From assembly GCA_963838885.1 (NCBI GenBank), contig CAWITB010000006.1, positions 248,001 to 312,000 on the forward strand: 64,000 nucleotides of DNA, in the 5' to 3' direction. Source of the stretch: JAICMB01 sp963838885. Its GTDB lineage: Bacteria; Acidobacteriota; Terriglobia; Bryobacterales; Bryobacteraceae. The notes below the pieces were generated by a model. The model ran no database searches, was not told the origin of the DNA, and saw only the letters and a list, made by a program, of their open reading frames with translations. Below, one piece after another: positions 35,045 through 43,979 of the stretch (position 1 is the first letter of the stretch; the number at the start of each line of letters is the position of its first letter). The position numbers and the translations under genes are program-made.

Positions 35045-36145
35045 ATGCGGAAACTGGTTTTATTTTTGACGATTAGCTGCTTGGCCGTGGCCGGGTCGGA
35101 TATGACGTTGACGGTCGAGCAGCTTAGCTCCTTCATCAAGTCCTCGGTCCAGAAGAAGTTTCCGGACAAGGAAGTAGCGGAGTATTTGAAGCATGTCAAG
35201 CTGGCCAACAAGCTGGACGACCGCACGGTGGAGGAGTTGCAGGGCATGGGGGCGGGGCCCAAGACGGTGGCCGCGCTGCACGATCTGCGGGACGCCACGG
35301 CCAACCTGACGCCGCCTCCGGTGGTGGTTCCGAAAGCGCCGCCCAAGCAGGCCGATCCGCCAGACTCGATCGAGCAGGCGAAGATCCTGGACGCCGCGCG
35401 GGAATACGCGATGAATTACGATAAGCAACTGCCCAACTTCATCTGCGCGGAAATAACGCGGCGCTTTATCGACCCGCGTCACACCGGCACGCGCACCTTG
35501 CCGGACGCCGAATGGCGGCTTGAAGACACCGTCACGAGCAAACTGACTTACTTCGAGGGCCATGAAAAATACGAAGTGCAGATGGTGAACAATACCTCGG
35601 TCGTAAACAAGTCGATGGAAAACCTGGGCGGAACGGTGTCCATGGGCGAGTTCGGCAGCATGATGAAAGAAATCTTTGCGCCGGATTCGGAGGCGCGTTT
35701 CGAATGGGACCATTGGGCGACGTTGCGCGGACGCGTGGCCTATGTGTTCGCCTTCGACATCGACCAGCCGCATTCGAAGTACCAGATCATGTGGGACCGC
35801 TCGCTCGATTTGCGCCCCGCATATCGCGGCAAGATCTACATCGATAAGGACACGAACATGATCGTGCGCATCGTGACGGCGCCGTACGATATTCCGTCGA
35901 CCTATCCGGTGCAGGCGGTCGAGGACATCCTGGATTTCGATTTCACGAAGATCGGCGATAGCGAGTATCTGGTGCCGATGAAGGCCGTGATCACGTCCGC
36001 GACAACGAAATATTTGTCGAGGAACGACAAGGAGTTCCGCTTGTACAGGAAGTTCGGCGCCGAGACCACCATCAAATTCGATACGCCGGAGCCGCTGCCG
36101 GCCGACAAGACGCAAGAGAAGCCGCCCGAGAAGCCGCGGCAATAA
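35045..36145 (+). CDS. Secreted protein of unknown function, acidobacterial type
   Basis: The 366-residue protein has a signal peptide (MRKLVLFLTISCLAVAG), a helical domain with a helix-hairpin-helix-like GMGAGPKTVAALHDL (about 70-85), a Pro-rich linker, and a beta-rich C-terminal domain (ARFEWDHWATLRGRVAYVFA ... YRGKIYIDKDTNMIVRIVTA). Such proteins are multicopy in Solibacter-like genomes. The outer-membrane-lipoprotein-sorting fold is a guess for the C-terminal domain. Function unknown. Confidence 0.75.
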   Translation: MRKLVLFLTISCLAVAGSDMTLTVEQLSSFIKSSVQKKFPDKEVAEYLKHVKLANKLDDRTVEELQGMGAGPKTVAALHDLRDATANLTPPPVVVPKAPPKQADPPDSIEQAKILDAAREYAMNYDKQLPNFICAEITRRFIDPRHTGTRTLPDAEWRLEDTVTSKLTYFEGHEKYEVQMVNNTSVVNKSMENLGGTVSMGEFGSMMKEIFAPDSEARFEWDHWATLRGRVAYVFAFDIDQPHSKYQIMWDRSLDLRPAYRGKIYIDKDTNMIVRIVTAPYDIPSTYPVQAVEDILDFDFTKIGDSEYLVPMKAVITSATTKYLSRNDKEFRLYRKFGAETTIKFDTPEPLPADKTQEKPPEKPRQ

Positions 36146-36148
36146 GGG

Positions 36149-37447
36149 CTAGAAATCGAGTAGGATTCCGCGCGGATCGGGGCGGCCCGAGGAGCGTACC
36201 AGAAACACGAATACGGCCGTTGCGATGCAAGGGACGATCGCGGCGGCGGCAATGACGGGCGCAAAGGAAGACGCGTCCGTGACTTTGCCGATCAGGAAGG
36301 TCGAAATCATAGTACCGATGCCGGCTCCCGTTCCGGCCATTCCACTGACGCTCCCCACCGCCCCGGCGCGGAACACGTCCGTGGGCAGACAGGTGAACAT
36401 GGTGGAGCAAGCGGCGTAAGCAAACGCGCCGTATGCGAAAACGCCGAGCATGGCGAAATAATTCGCCGTGTGCAGCGCCAGCAGCAACGCGATCATGCTC
36501 GGTCCAAAGATGAGCAGGACCCCTCGCCGGGCGCGGCCCACCGGCCATCCGCGCGAGATCCAATAGCTGGAGAGGCCGCCGCCCACGAAGTTTCCCAGAT
36601 CGGCAGCCAAAAACGGCATCCAGAATCCAAGGATACTGGCTTCCAGCCGGAAGCCCTTGCTTAATAAATAGAGAGCGAACCATTCGGAAATGAAATACCA
36701 GAACGGATCGAGGAGAAAGCGGCCCAGCACGATGCCCCAAGTCTGGCGATAGCGGAGCAGGTCGCGCCAGCGGGGCGGCGCTTCCTCGGATTGGAGCGGA
36801 CGCCGGCCCGCCGTGATATCCCGAAGTTCGGATTTAGAAACGCCGGTGTGCCGCTCCGGCGCGCGGTAATAGCGCAGCCAGACGATGAGCCACAAGAAGC
36901 CCAACGTGCCCGTCAGCAAAAATGCCGGCCGCCAGGTTCCGAAGGATTTATAAGCGTAAAGAACGATGAACGGCGCGGCCGCTCCGCCGATGGAGGTGCC
37001 GCTATCGAATAGCGCGACCGCCAGAGCCCGTTCGCGATTGGGGAACCATTCGGCTACGGTTTTCGCTGCGGCGGGCATATTGGGACCTTCGCCGAGGCCC
37101 AGAAGAAAACGGAAAATGCGAAAGCTTACCAGACCTTGCGCGAAGCACGTCAGCATGGCCACGAGTGAATAGAACGAGATGACGAGCGCATAACCCGTGC
37201 GCGTGCCGACAATGTCCAGGATGCGGCCTCCGGCGCCCTGCATGATGGTGTACGCGATTCGGAATGCGATGAGCAGCGATGCAAAATCGGAATTGTTCCA
37301 ATGAAACTGAGCTTTTAGGATGGGGGCCAGCGCGCTGAGCGTCTGGCGATCAATGTAATTGATTACGGTCGAGGCGAATAAGAGAGTCCCGATGGCCCAG
37401 CGGACTCGAGTTCCAGATTCGCGGCGGTCAGACGCGCGAGACGCCAC
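36149..37447 (-). CDS. MFS transporter, hexuronate/organic-anion (ACS family) type
   Basis: The protein of 432 residues has 12 predicted transmembrane segments and the ACS-family opening TVINYIDRQTLSALAPILK found in ExuT/GarP-type uronate and glucarate carriers. GLGEGPNMPAAAKTVAEWFP and the loop-2/3 motif GGRILDIVGTRTGYAL support it. I start at GTG 37447, preceded by GGAGG; the open frame is longer but then would overlap the aminotransferase gene by 100 bp and add an Arg-rich tail. It overlaps that gene by 20 bp. With GH28 and ROK genes nearby, import of galacturonate or a related sugar acid is likely but inferred. Confidence 0.88.
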   Translation of the reverse strand: MASRASDRRESGTRVRWAIGTLLFASTVINYIDRQTLSALAPILKAQFHWNNSDFASLLIAFRIAYTIMQGAGGRILDIVGTRTGYALVISFYSLVAMLTCFAQGLVSFRIFRFLLGLGEGPNMPAAAKTVAEWFPNRERALAVALFDSGTSIGGAAAPFIVLYAYKSFGTWRPAFLLTGTLGFLWLIVWLRYYRAPERHTGVSKSELRDITAGRRPLQSEEAPPRWRDLLRYRQTWGIVLGRFLLDPFWYFISEWFALYLLSKGFRLEASILGFWMPFLAADLGNFVGGGLSSYWISRGWPVGRARRGVLLIFGPSMIALLLALHTANYFAMLGVFAYGAFAYAACSTMFTCLPTDVFRAGAVGSVSGMAGTGAGIGTMISTFLIGKVTDASSFAPVIAAAAIVPCIATAVFVFLVRSSGRPDPRGILLDF

Positions 37448-38723
37448 GATCCTCCGCGCCGGCCGATGCGCAGTTGCGCCGCGATAAGTGATAGGCCGTT
37501 TTGGCGATCGCGAAAGCGATCTCGTCGACATTAGCGGGGGTGTAGTTTTCGAGCAGCTCGACGGCGATCCAACGCGAAAACGCAGCTTCGGCTACAGGGC
37601 ACAAGCCAGGTGGATAGGAACGATCCATGCCGGTATCGAGCGACTGGAAGGGATAATGCGAGCCCGGGAAGGCAGAGCGATGCTGGAAGAGTTCGTAAAG
37701 GTAGACCGGACGGCCGCCGGTAATCAGGTTCGCCCTGGCATTGACGCCCTCGGCCTGTAAGGCCTTTGCGAACTCCTCCGCGCTTTCGAAAAGGCGCAAG
37801 TCGAGCGCGAACAGAAACAGGAAATAAGAATGCGCCGATCCGGATGGGACGCGTTGCAGTGAAATACCTTCGATGACGTCAAGATGCGCGGCCAGGCGAT
37901 TGGCCAACTCCGTTCGCCTTGTAACGAACTCGTCGAGGCGCTCGAGTTGGGCGAGAGCCACGGCGCCCTGCATTTCCGTCATCTGATAGTTGGGCGCAAG
38001 AAAGAACGGATTTCGAATGGCTTCGTCGCGCTGGTAGCACTTATCGAGGTACAGGGACGCGAAATACCGGAGGGTGTCGTCGCCGGTCAGAAGAAGGCCG
38101 CCCGATCCGGTCGAAATGTGTTTGAAATGATTTAAGGAAAAGGATCCCAGCGCGCCGCGGCGGCCCACCAACTCTCCTTCATACTTGCATCCAAAAGCCT
38201 GTGCGCAGTCTTCGATGACGGGGATACCCCGCTCGTCGCCGATGCTGAGAATGGCGTTCAGGTCGCACGCCAGCCCCGCATGGTGAACGGCGACGATCGC
38301 TCCGGTACGGCCTGTGATGGCGGCGCGTACGCTGGCCGGATCCATGTTCAGAGTGTCCGGCTCCACATCGGCGAAAACCGGAACGAGCCCCTGATAGAGG
38401 ATGCCGGTCAAACTGCCCATGTCGGTAATCGCCGAGGTAATTACCTCGGCGCCAGGGTGGAGCCCCAACGAGGCCACGGCGATATGAACGGCGGCGGTCC
38501 CACTGGAGCAGGCAACGCAATGCTTCCTGCCATACAATTCCGCAAAGCGCCGCTCCAGTTCCTTGACCTTGGTTCCGAGATAGAAGAACAGAATGTCGGA
38601 ATCGATTACCTCGTTGAGATATCGCTTTTCGGTCTCGCCGTGGCGCTTGCGCAGGGGAATGGGCGTCCTTACCGCCGGCATTCCTCCCTCAATCGCAAGT
38701 TTTTCGTTTTCAAAGTCCGGCAT
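37428..38723 (-). CDS. DegT/DnrJ/EryC1/StrS family PLP aminotransferase
   Basis: The 431-residue protein carries the sugar-aminotransferase fold: CVACSSGTAAVHIAVASLGL (PLP phosphate binding), GIPVIEDCAQAFG (Asp to the pyridine N) and the Schiff-base K201 in SLNHFKHISTGSGG. Family members add amino groups to nucleotide-linked keto sugars, but some act in catabolism or regulation. It lies 24 bp after the GH28 gene and overlaps the MFS gene, so it belongs to the same operon. Its role in a pectin-type operon is unclear. Confidence 0.92.
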   Translation of the reverse strand: MPDFENEKLAIEGGMPAVRTPIPLRKRHGETEKRYLNEVIDSDILFFYLGTKVKELERRFAELYGRKHCVACSSGTAAVHIAVASLGLHPGAEVITSAITDMGSLTGILYQGLVPVFADVEPDTLNMDPASVRAAITGRTGAIVAVHHAGLACDLNAILSIGDERGIPVIEDCAQAFGCKYEGELVGRRGALGSFSLNHFKHISTGSGGLLLTGDDTLRYFASLYLDKCYQRDEAIRNPFFLAPNYQMTEMQGAVALAQLERLDEFVTRRTELANRLAAHLDVIEGISLQRVPSGSAHSYFLFLFALDLRLFESAEEFAKALQAEGVNARANLITGGRPVYLYELFQHRSAFPGSHYPFQSLDTGMDRSYPPGLCPVAEAAFSRWIAVELLENYTPANVDEIAFAIAKTAYHLSRRNCASAGAEDRGVSRV

Positions 38724-38747
38724 TCTCGTAGTCGACCTTAAATGGAC

Positions 38748-40397
38748 TCATGGATGGACTGCTCCGGCCTCCAGGGAAACCGCATTGGGAGGCACTTCGG
38801 ACGCTGTCTGAACCGGGCTCTTGGCGGCGCTGAAATCGTTAGCGCGCAGTGCGATGTCGGCACTGTCCGCTCCGGAGACCTTCAGGAAGGCCGCCGCCGG
38901 CGAAGAGAGGCGATTGCCGTATAACAGGGCGCCAACGACATTGCGGAACAGGAGTAACGGCTGGCCCGGCGGGATGTTCGTCGACTCGAAACCGGAGAGA
39001 TCGAGACGCGTGACATCATCCAGTACGACCGCCGGACGGGGATCCGGTTGCGCCGCGTGGACCCTGACGTTATGCAGCGTCAGACCATCCACGTGACGGC
39101 CGTATACGCCTATGGAGGGGAATTCGCCGAACATATTCGATTCCGGATACTTGGCGGCGGCCTCCGGGACATCGAGATCGCGCACGGCGCCACCGCCCAG
39201 CACCGTGACGTTCAGCCCATCGATTGAAACATCCTGAACGCGGCCGCCTGCCACGCCCGTGATGGAGCTTGCCAGCGATACTCCGGTGGCCGTCACGTTT
39301 CTGATAGAGACATTCTTGAGCGATCCGGCCGCTGGATTCTCCATGGCGCGGGCGCGGCTTCCCAGGCGGATAAAGATGGGAGCCAGGACGTCTTCCATGG
39401 ATACGTTCGAGATCACGATTCCATCGGCATGCGCTCCATCAACGGACTCGATCGAGATTCCGGATATCGGCCGCCGTCCGGAATCGCGCCGCAGCATAAC
39501 GCAATTGGCGACGGAAACGTTCTTGAAGTCGCCTTCGCTTTCGGTGCCGAATTTGAAATTACTACTGTTGGTGCGCAGAATGCAATTTGCAACCACGAGA
39601 TGTTCGGTTCCGCGGCGCTTCCCCAGGGCGAAGCTCGCCTTGGGGCAGATCGCGTCGTCCCAGGAATCGATGTAGCTGTTTGTGATGCGCACAAAATGGC
39701 AATTATCGGGATCGATGCCATCGGCGAAGCCGTTTAAAATCCTGACGCCTTCCACTTCGACATGGTCCGTCCCCATCAGGCTGATGTTGTAGTTGGGCGC
39801 GTTGCGGATGGTGATGCCGCGGATCGAGATCCACTCGGAATTCTTAAACGCGATGGGTTTGGGACCGCCCCGCTTGGGACGATTCCCGTCAATCTCGCCG
39901 TCGCCTTCAATAGAGACGTTGCGCACGCCATCGCCCGAAAGCAGCGAATAGTGCGCATAACTGGTCTCCGTGTCGTCGTAGGCGGGGGGAGCGGCGAGAC
40001 GGCGGCGAACTTCGGGCGCGGAAGCATTCGCCGGCGGACGCGATTCTCTCTTCTCGGGCGAAGCCGCGAGACGATAGGGCAACTCTTCGTAAGGATCGAA
40101 GTCGGCGTCGTCGGGGGAGAACATCAGGCGCGCGCCTTTCTCGATCCGCAGCGTAATATTCGAACGCAGGTGAAGGGTGCCGCTGGGATAACTGCCCGGC
40201 GGAATCAGGACCGTACCGCCGGCCGCGGCCGCCTTATCGATGGCGCTCTGAATTGCTTTTGTATCTTTGGAAGTTCCGTCGCCCTTGGCGCCGAAGTCGT
40301 GCACGTCGAGAGCGGTTTCGGCCCCCATGGCGCACGCCACGCTCAGCGCGAAACAAAATATCGGCGCGACTCGCGCTTTTTGGCTCGGGACTCTCAC
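38748..40397 (-). CDS. Secreted GH28 polygalacturonase-like glycoside hydrolase
   Basis: The protein of 549 residues has a signal peptide (VAPIFCFALSVACAMGAET), then VHDFGAKGDGTSKDTKAIQS, the N-terminal pectin-lyase-fold signature of GH28. Parallel beta-helix repeats follow. Catalytic Asp residues sit in GIDPDNC (about 226-232) and D247-D248 in SWDDAICPK. The classic GHG and RIK motifs are altered, so the substrate may not be plain polygalacturonate. GTG 40397 with GAGGAC upstream is the preferred start; the frame is open further. It is divergent from the Oar/SusC-like gene, sharing a 169 bp promoter region. Confidence 0.88.
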   Translation of the reverse strand: MRVPSQKARVAPIFCFALSVACAMGAETALDVHDFGAKGDGTSKDTKAIQSAIDKAAAAGGTVLIPPGSYPSGTLHLRSNITLRIEKGARLMFSPDDADFDPYEELPYRLAASPEKRESRPPANASAPEVRRRLAAPPAYDDTETSYAHYSLLSGDGVRNVSIEGDGEIDGNRPKRGGPKPIAFKNSEWISIRGITIRNAPNYNISLMGTDHVEVEGVRILNGFADGIDPDNCHFVRITNSYIDSWDDAICPKASFALGKRRGTEHLVVANCILRTNSSNFKFGTESEGDFKNVSVANCVMLRRDSGRRPISGISIESVDGAHADGIVISNVSMEDVLAPIFIRLGSRARAMENPAAGSLKNVSIRNVTATGVSLASSITGVAGGRVQDVSIDGLNVTVLGGGAVRDLDVPEAAAKYPESNMFGEFPSIGVYGRHVDGLTLHNVRVHAAQPDPRPAVVLDDVTRLDLSGFESTNIPPGQPLLLFRNVVGALLYGNRLSSPAAAFLKVSGADSADIALRANDFSAAKSPVQTASEVPPNAVSLEAGAVHP

Positions 40398-40566
40398 GCA
40401 TGTCCTCTTGGTAACAGTCCCCATTAGACGGCTTGGCGGGGGGGATTTCAAGCCGCAGAGCCGACGTTCGTTGCAGATTGAAACGAATCGCCGGCGAGCA
40501 TATTGCATTCGGCGCCCTTTTGACCGTATAACGGACCGAACGGGTCTGCTCACGGGAACGAAACAA
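40398..40566. promoter_or_regulatory. Divergent promoter region of the polygalacturonase and outer-membrane protein genes
   Basis: The two starts (GTG 40397 minus, ATG 40567 plus) face away from each other across 169 bp. This is the place where the nearby ROK repressor could act, but I find no clear palindrome like the one next to the ROK gene. Confidence 0.35.
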
Positions 40567-43500
40567 ATGCCACGCTTTGGACGACTATTGCAATCCTCGC
40601 TTTTAATTGCCGTCATGGTGGGCTTCGTCTGGCCGCAACTCTGTGCGCAACAACGAAACACGGCGGGGCTCTACGGGCGGGTAACGGACCAGCAGGGCGC
40701 GGCCGTGCCGGGCGCGAGCGTCTCGCTTACTCAAATAGAAACCGGGATCACTCGAACGGCGCAATCGAACGATGCCGGGGAATGGGAGTTCCCGTCCATT
40801 CCGCCGGGCGAATATCGTCTGCGGATCGAGAAAGAGGGTTTCAGCAAGGTCGAGCAAAGCGGAATCGTTCTGCAGGTGAACGAGAACCGCCGCGCCGATA
40901 TCTCCCTCGCCCTCGGGACGGTAGCGACCACGGTGAGCGTGGAGGGAAGCGCGCAGGCCGTGGACATCAGCGGCGCAACGCTCAAGGGAACGGTGGACAC
41001 CAAGCGCGTGGTGGATTTGCCGCTGAACGGGCGCGATCTGGCGGATTTGACGTTTCTGGTACCTGGAGTCCAATCCGGCGCGGGCGTGGCGGGCGGCACG
41101 GGCGACGGCGCCAAGATGGCGTTCGCCGCGCGCCGTTTTTCGGTGGACGGTTCGCGGCAAAACAATCTTTCCTTCACGCTCGACGGCGGAGATAACCAAG
41201 ATCCGCTTCAGAACAACAATCTTCCATTCCCGTTTCCCGATGCCGTCCAGGAGTTCAGTGTGCAGACCAGCAATGCCACGGCGGAATTCGGCAAGAGCCT
41301 GGGCGGTTCGGTCAATATCGTCACCAAGAGCGGGACCAACTCCTTCCACGGCGATGTCTTTTGGTTCGTGCGGAACACCGCTTTCGATGCCAACAGCTTC
41401 TTTTCGCACACGCCGGACCAGTTAAAACAGAATCAGGGCGGTTTCACATTTGGCGGTCCGGTAAAAAAAGACAAGCTATTCTTTTTCGGGGGCTACCAGC
41501 AAACCTGGATCCGCCAATTGAACGGCAGCGGCTCCGCCATCAGCATGCCCGCGAACCATCGCCAGGGAGACTTCTCGGATCTGCTGAGCGGATCGAAGCC
41601 CATCCAGCTGATAGATCCAGCCACCGGCGCTCCCTACCCAAACAATCAAATTCCCGCATCCGAGCTTTCGCCCGCGGCTCAGAATCTGCTGAAATATGCT
41701 CCGCTGCCGGGCGCCAACGGCTTGGTCACGTATGCGGTGCCGTCGTTACAGAACGCGCGTGAGTGGATTGCGCGCGTGGATTACCGCTTCAATGAAAAAA
41801 ATCTGATGTACGTGAGGCTGTATGACAATCACGCGGTGACTCCGGCCGAGATGGTCGCGAACAATATTTTTTCGAGCACCCAGGGTATTACCGCGACGGC
41901 GCAGAATGGCAGCATCGGCGAAACGTACACAGTGACGCCGAATCTGCTGGTCGATACGCACTTCACCGGCAATCAATACGACGGTAACCGGGTCTACGCC
42001 TTTCCGGGGTCCATGCGCACGCTCGGAGTCAACGTCAACCCCTCTTCAAACGCGATTGGGGCGAGCATAAATGGCACAAGCAATATCAGCCTGAGCTCGG
42101 GCACGCCCGCGGTGTTCGCCAGAGCGAACCTGGAGTTCGTCCAATCGTGGCAGTGGATCAAGGGCCGGCACAGCATGGTGTGGGGCGGCGACGTCGAGGA
42201 TTCCCGCTACAACGAATACAACACCTTCAATGGCGAAGGCGTCTTTGGGTTCAACGGACAATGGACCGGCTTCGATCAGGCCGATTTTCTGATCGGTCAA
42301 TTTTCCAGCTTCACGCAAGGCAACGGTGAAATCGAGTTCAAACGGCTGCACTATTTTGGCTTTTATTGGGGAGACACATTCCGGATGACGCCCCGTCTGA
42401 CGCTGAGCTTCGGGTTGCGCTACGAGCCGTATTTCCCGATTACGGATTTGAACAACCGCATCGTGCAGTTTTCTCCTCAAGCCTACGCGGCAGGCGTCAC
42501 GTCCCAGGTCTACGTGAATTCTCCGCCGGGTCTGCTGTACCCCGGCGATAAGACGCCGTCGGGATCCACTGTTCCGGCCGGCGTGGTGAGCGGGCAATTT
42601 GCTCACTTCGCACCGCGCTTTGGCTTTGCGTACGATTTGTTTGGCGATGGAAAAACCAGCCTGCGCGGAGGTTACGGAATCTTTTACGACAGTCCCGAGC
42701 TGTATGCGTACAACAACATCAACGATCAATCGCCGTTCAGCTTCACCGTAAATTTTCTGAGCGGATCGTTCGACAACCCCTACGCCGGACGCGAGCAGTA
42801 CAACGTCTTCCCCTTTGCCGGCGATTTTCAGAAAAACTCCGCGTTTCAGCTTCCTTTTACCGCGGCGGCGCTGCAATCGACGCAGCCCCTTCCTTACGAG
42901 CAGGATTGGAATCTGACGGTGGAGCGCCAGTTGGGCGCAAGCTGGCTGCTGCGCGCGAGCTATGTGGGCACGAAAGGGACGCACTTATGGGGCGATTACG
43001 ACGCGAACGCGCCGATTTATAATCCGAATATCTCGCTCACAGCCAACCGGCAGAACGTGCAGCAACGGCGCCCGCGGCAGCAGTATCAGGGACTCGATTT
43101 GCTGTTCGCGGGACTGAATCAGTCTTATAATTCGCTGCAGGTTTCGGTGGACAAGCGCTTCAGCAAGGGGCTGAGCAATCAGCTCAGTTATACGCTTTCG
43201 AAAAACCTGGACTATCTTTCGACGAACGCGCAAATCACGTCGAATAGTCTTTCAGATCCTTTTAACTTCTTCGCGTTCCGGGGTCCTTCGGATTTCGACC
43301 GGCGCAACCGTTTCGTGGATTCGGTGGTGTATCAGGTCCCGGACGCAGGTCATGCCCTCCACTCTTCGATAGCGAGCGCGATTCTCGGCTATTGGCAGGT
43401 AAGCGGAATCGTAACGCTTCAATCCGGTAGCCCGCTTAGCATTCTCAGCTCAAACGACGCCATAGCGAGCGCGGGGACGGCCATGGGAACTTTGATCGGG

Positions 43501-43845
43501 ACGCTGCAGCTCCCTACATCCCGCAGCCGCGGCGCGCAAATCGCGGAATATTTCAACACCGCGGCCGTTCAACAAGCCGACCCCGGAACCTATGGCAATC
43601 TGGGGCGCAACGTGTTAGTAGGGCCTGGTTATGCGAACACCGACGCGGCGCTGTTTCGCAGCTTTCCTTTGCGGTTTTTGGGTGAAGGCGGCCGGCTTAC
43701 GTTCCGGGCGGAGGCGTTCAACGTGTTCAACCGTCCGAATCTTGCTAATCCAGGAAACAAGATCGCATCGGCCACATTCGGGAAGATCACGGCAACGTCG
43801 GGGCCGCCACGGATCCTACAATTCTCGGTCAAGGTTGTGTTCTGA
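40567..43845 (+). CDS. Oar/SusC-like TonB-dependent outer-membrane protein with carboxypeptidase-regulatory domain
   Basis: The 1092-residue protein has a signal peptide (SSLLIAVMVGFVWPQLCAQQ), a carboxypeptidase-regulatory-like beta-sandwich (about 33-115; GLYGRVTDQQGAAVPGASVS), a plug domain (about 125-250; VVDLPLNGRDLADLTFLVPG and GSVNIVTKSGTNSFHGDVFW) and a 22-strand barrel ending FNRPNLANPGNKIASATFGK and a final aromatic F. It is the large acidobacterial family that likely imports oligosaccharides or other large nutrients. ATG 40567 follows a weak ribosome binding site. Neighbouring GH28 suggests pectin fragments as cargo. Confidence 0.92.
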   Translation: MPRFGRLLQSSLLIAVMVGFVWPQLCAQQRNTAGLYGRVTDQQGAAVPGASVSLTQIETGITRTAQSNDAGEWEFPSIPPGEYRLRIEKEGFSKVEQSGIVLQVNENRRADISLALGTVATTVSVEGSAQAVDISGATLKGTVDTKRVVDLPLNGRDLADLTFLVPGVQSGAGVAGGTGDGAKMAFAARRFSVDGSRQNNLSFTLDGGDNQDPLQNNNLPFPFPDAVQEFSVQTSNATAEFGKSLGGSVNIVTKSGTNSFHGDVFWFVRNTAFDANSFFSHTPDQLKQNQGGFTFGGPVKKDKLFFFGGYQQTWIRQLNGSGSAISMPANHRQGDFSDLLSGSKPIQLIDPATGAPYPNNQIPASELSPAAQNLLKYAPLPGANGLVTYAVPSLQNAREWIARVDYRFNEKNLMYVRLYDNHAVTPAEMVANNIFSSTQGITATAQNGSIGETYTVTPNLLVDTHFTGNQYDGNRVYAFPGSMRTLGVNVNPSSNAIGASINGTSNISLSSGTPAVFARANLEFVQSWQWIKGRHSMVWGGDVEDSRYNEYNTFNGEGVFGFNGQWTGFDQADFLIGQFSSFTQGNGEIEFKRLHYFGFYWGDTFRMTPRLTLSFGLRYEPYFPITDLNNRIVQFSPQAYAAGVTSQVYVNSPPGLLYPGDKTPSGSTVPAGVVSGQFAHFAPRFGFAYDLFGDGKTSLRGGYGIFYDSPELYAYNNINDQSPFSFTVNFLSGSFDNPYAGREQYNVFPFAGDFQKNSAFQLPFTAAALQSTQPLPYEQDWNLTVERQLGASWLLRASYVGTKGTHLWGDYDANAPIYNPNISLTANRQNVQQRRPRQQYQGLDLLFAGLNQSYNSLQVSVDKRFSKGLSNQLSYTLSKNLDYLSTNAQITSNSLSDPFNFFAFRGPSDFDRRNRFVDSVVYQVPDAGHALHSSIASAILGYWQVSGIVTLQSGSPLSILSSNDAIASAGTAMGTLIGTLQLPTSRSRGAQIAEYFNTAAVQQADPGTYGNLGRNVLVGPGYANTDAALFRSFPLRFLGEGGRLTFRAEAFNVFNRPNLANPGNKIASATFGKITATSGPPRILQFSVKVVF

Positions 43846-43877
43846 ATTTGTGTTCTGAACATCGCCGGATACGGGAG

Positions 43878-43907
43878 GCGCCCGGTGAAGTCACCGTGGC
43901 GGGCGCG
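43878..43907. terminator. Hairpin between convergent genes, candidate bidirectional terminator
   Basis: CGGTGAAGTCACCG (43883-43896) is self-complementary and is flanked by GCGCC and GGCGGGCGC, which extend the stem. It lies between the convergent outer-membrane protein and ROK genes. No T-tract is present. Confidence 0.4.
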
Positions 43908-43979
43908 CGCCTAGTCGCCAGTGCGCATCTGCTTCACGACGCGGAGTTGCGCAGGCAATCGCGCTGAGCTCCGCCCGGG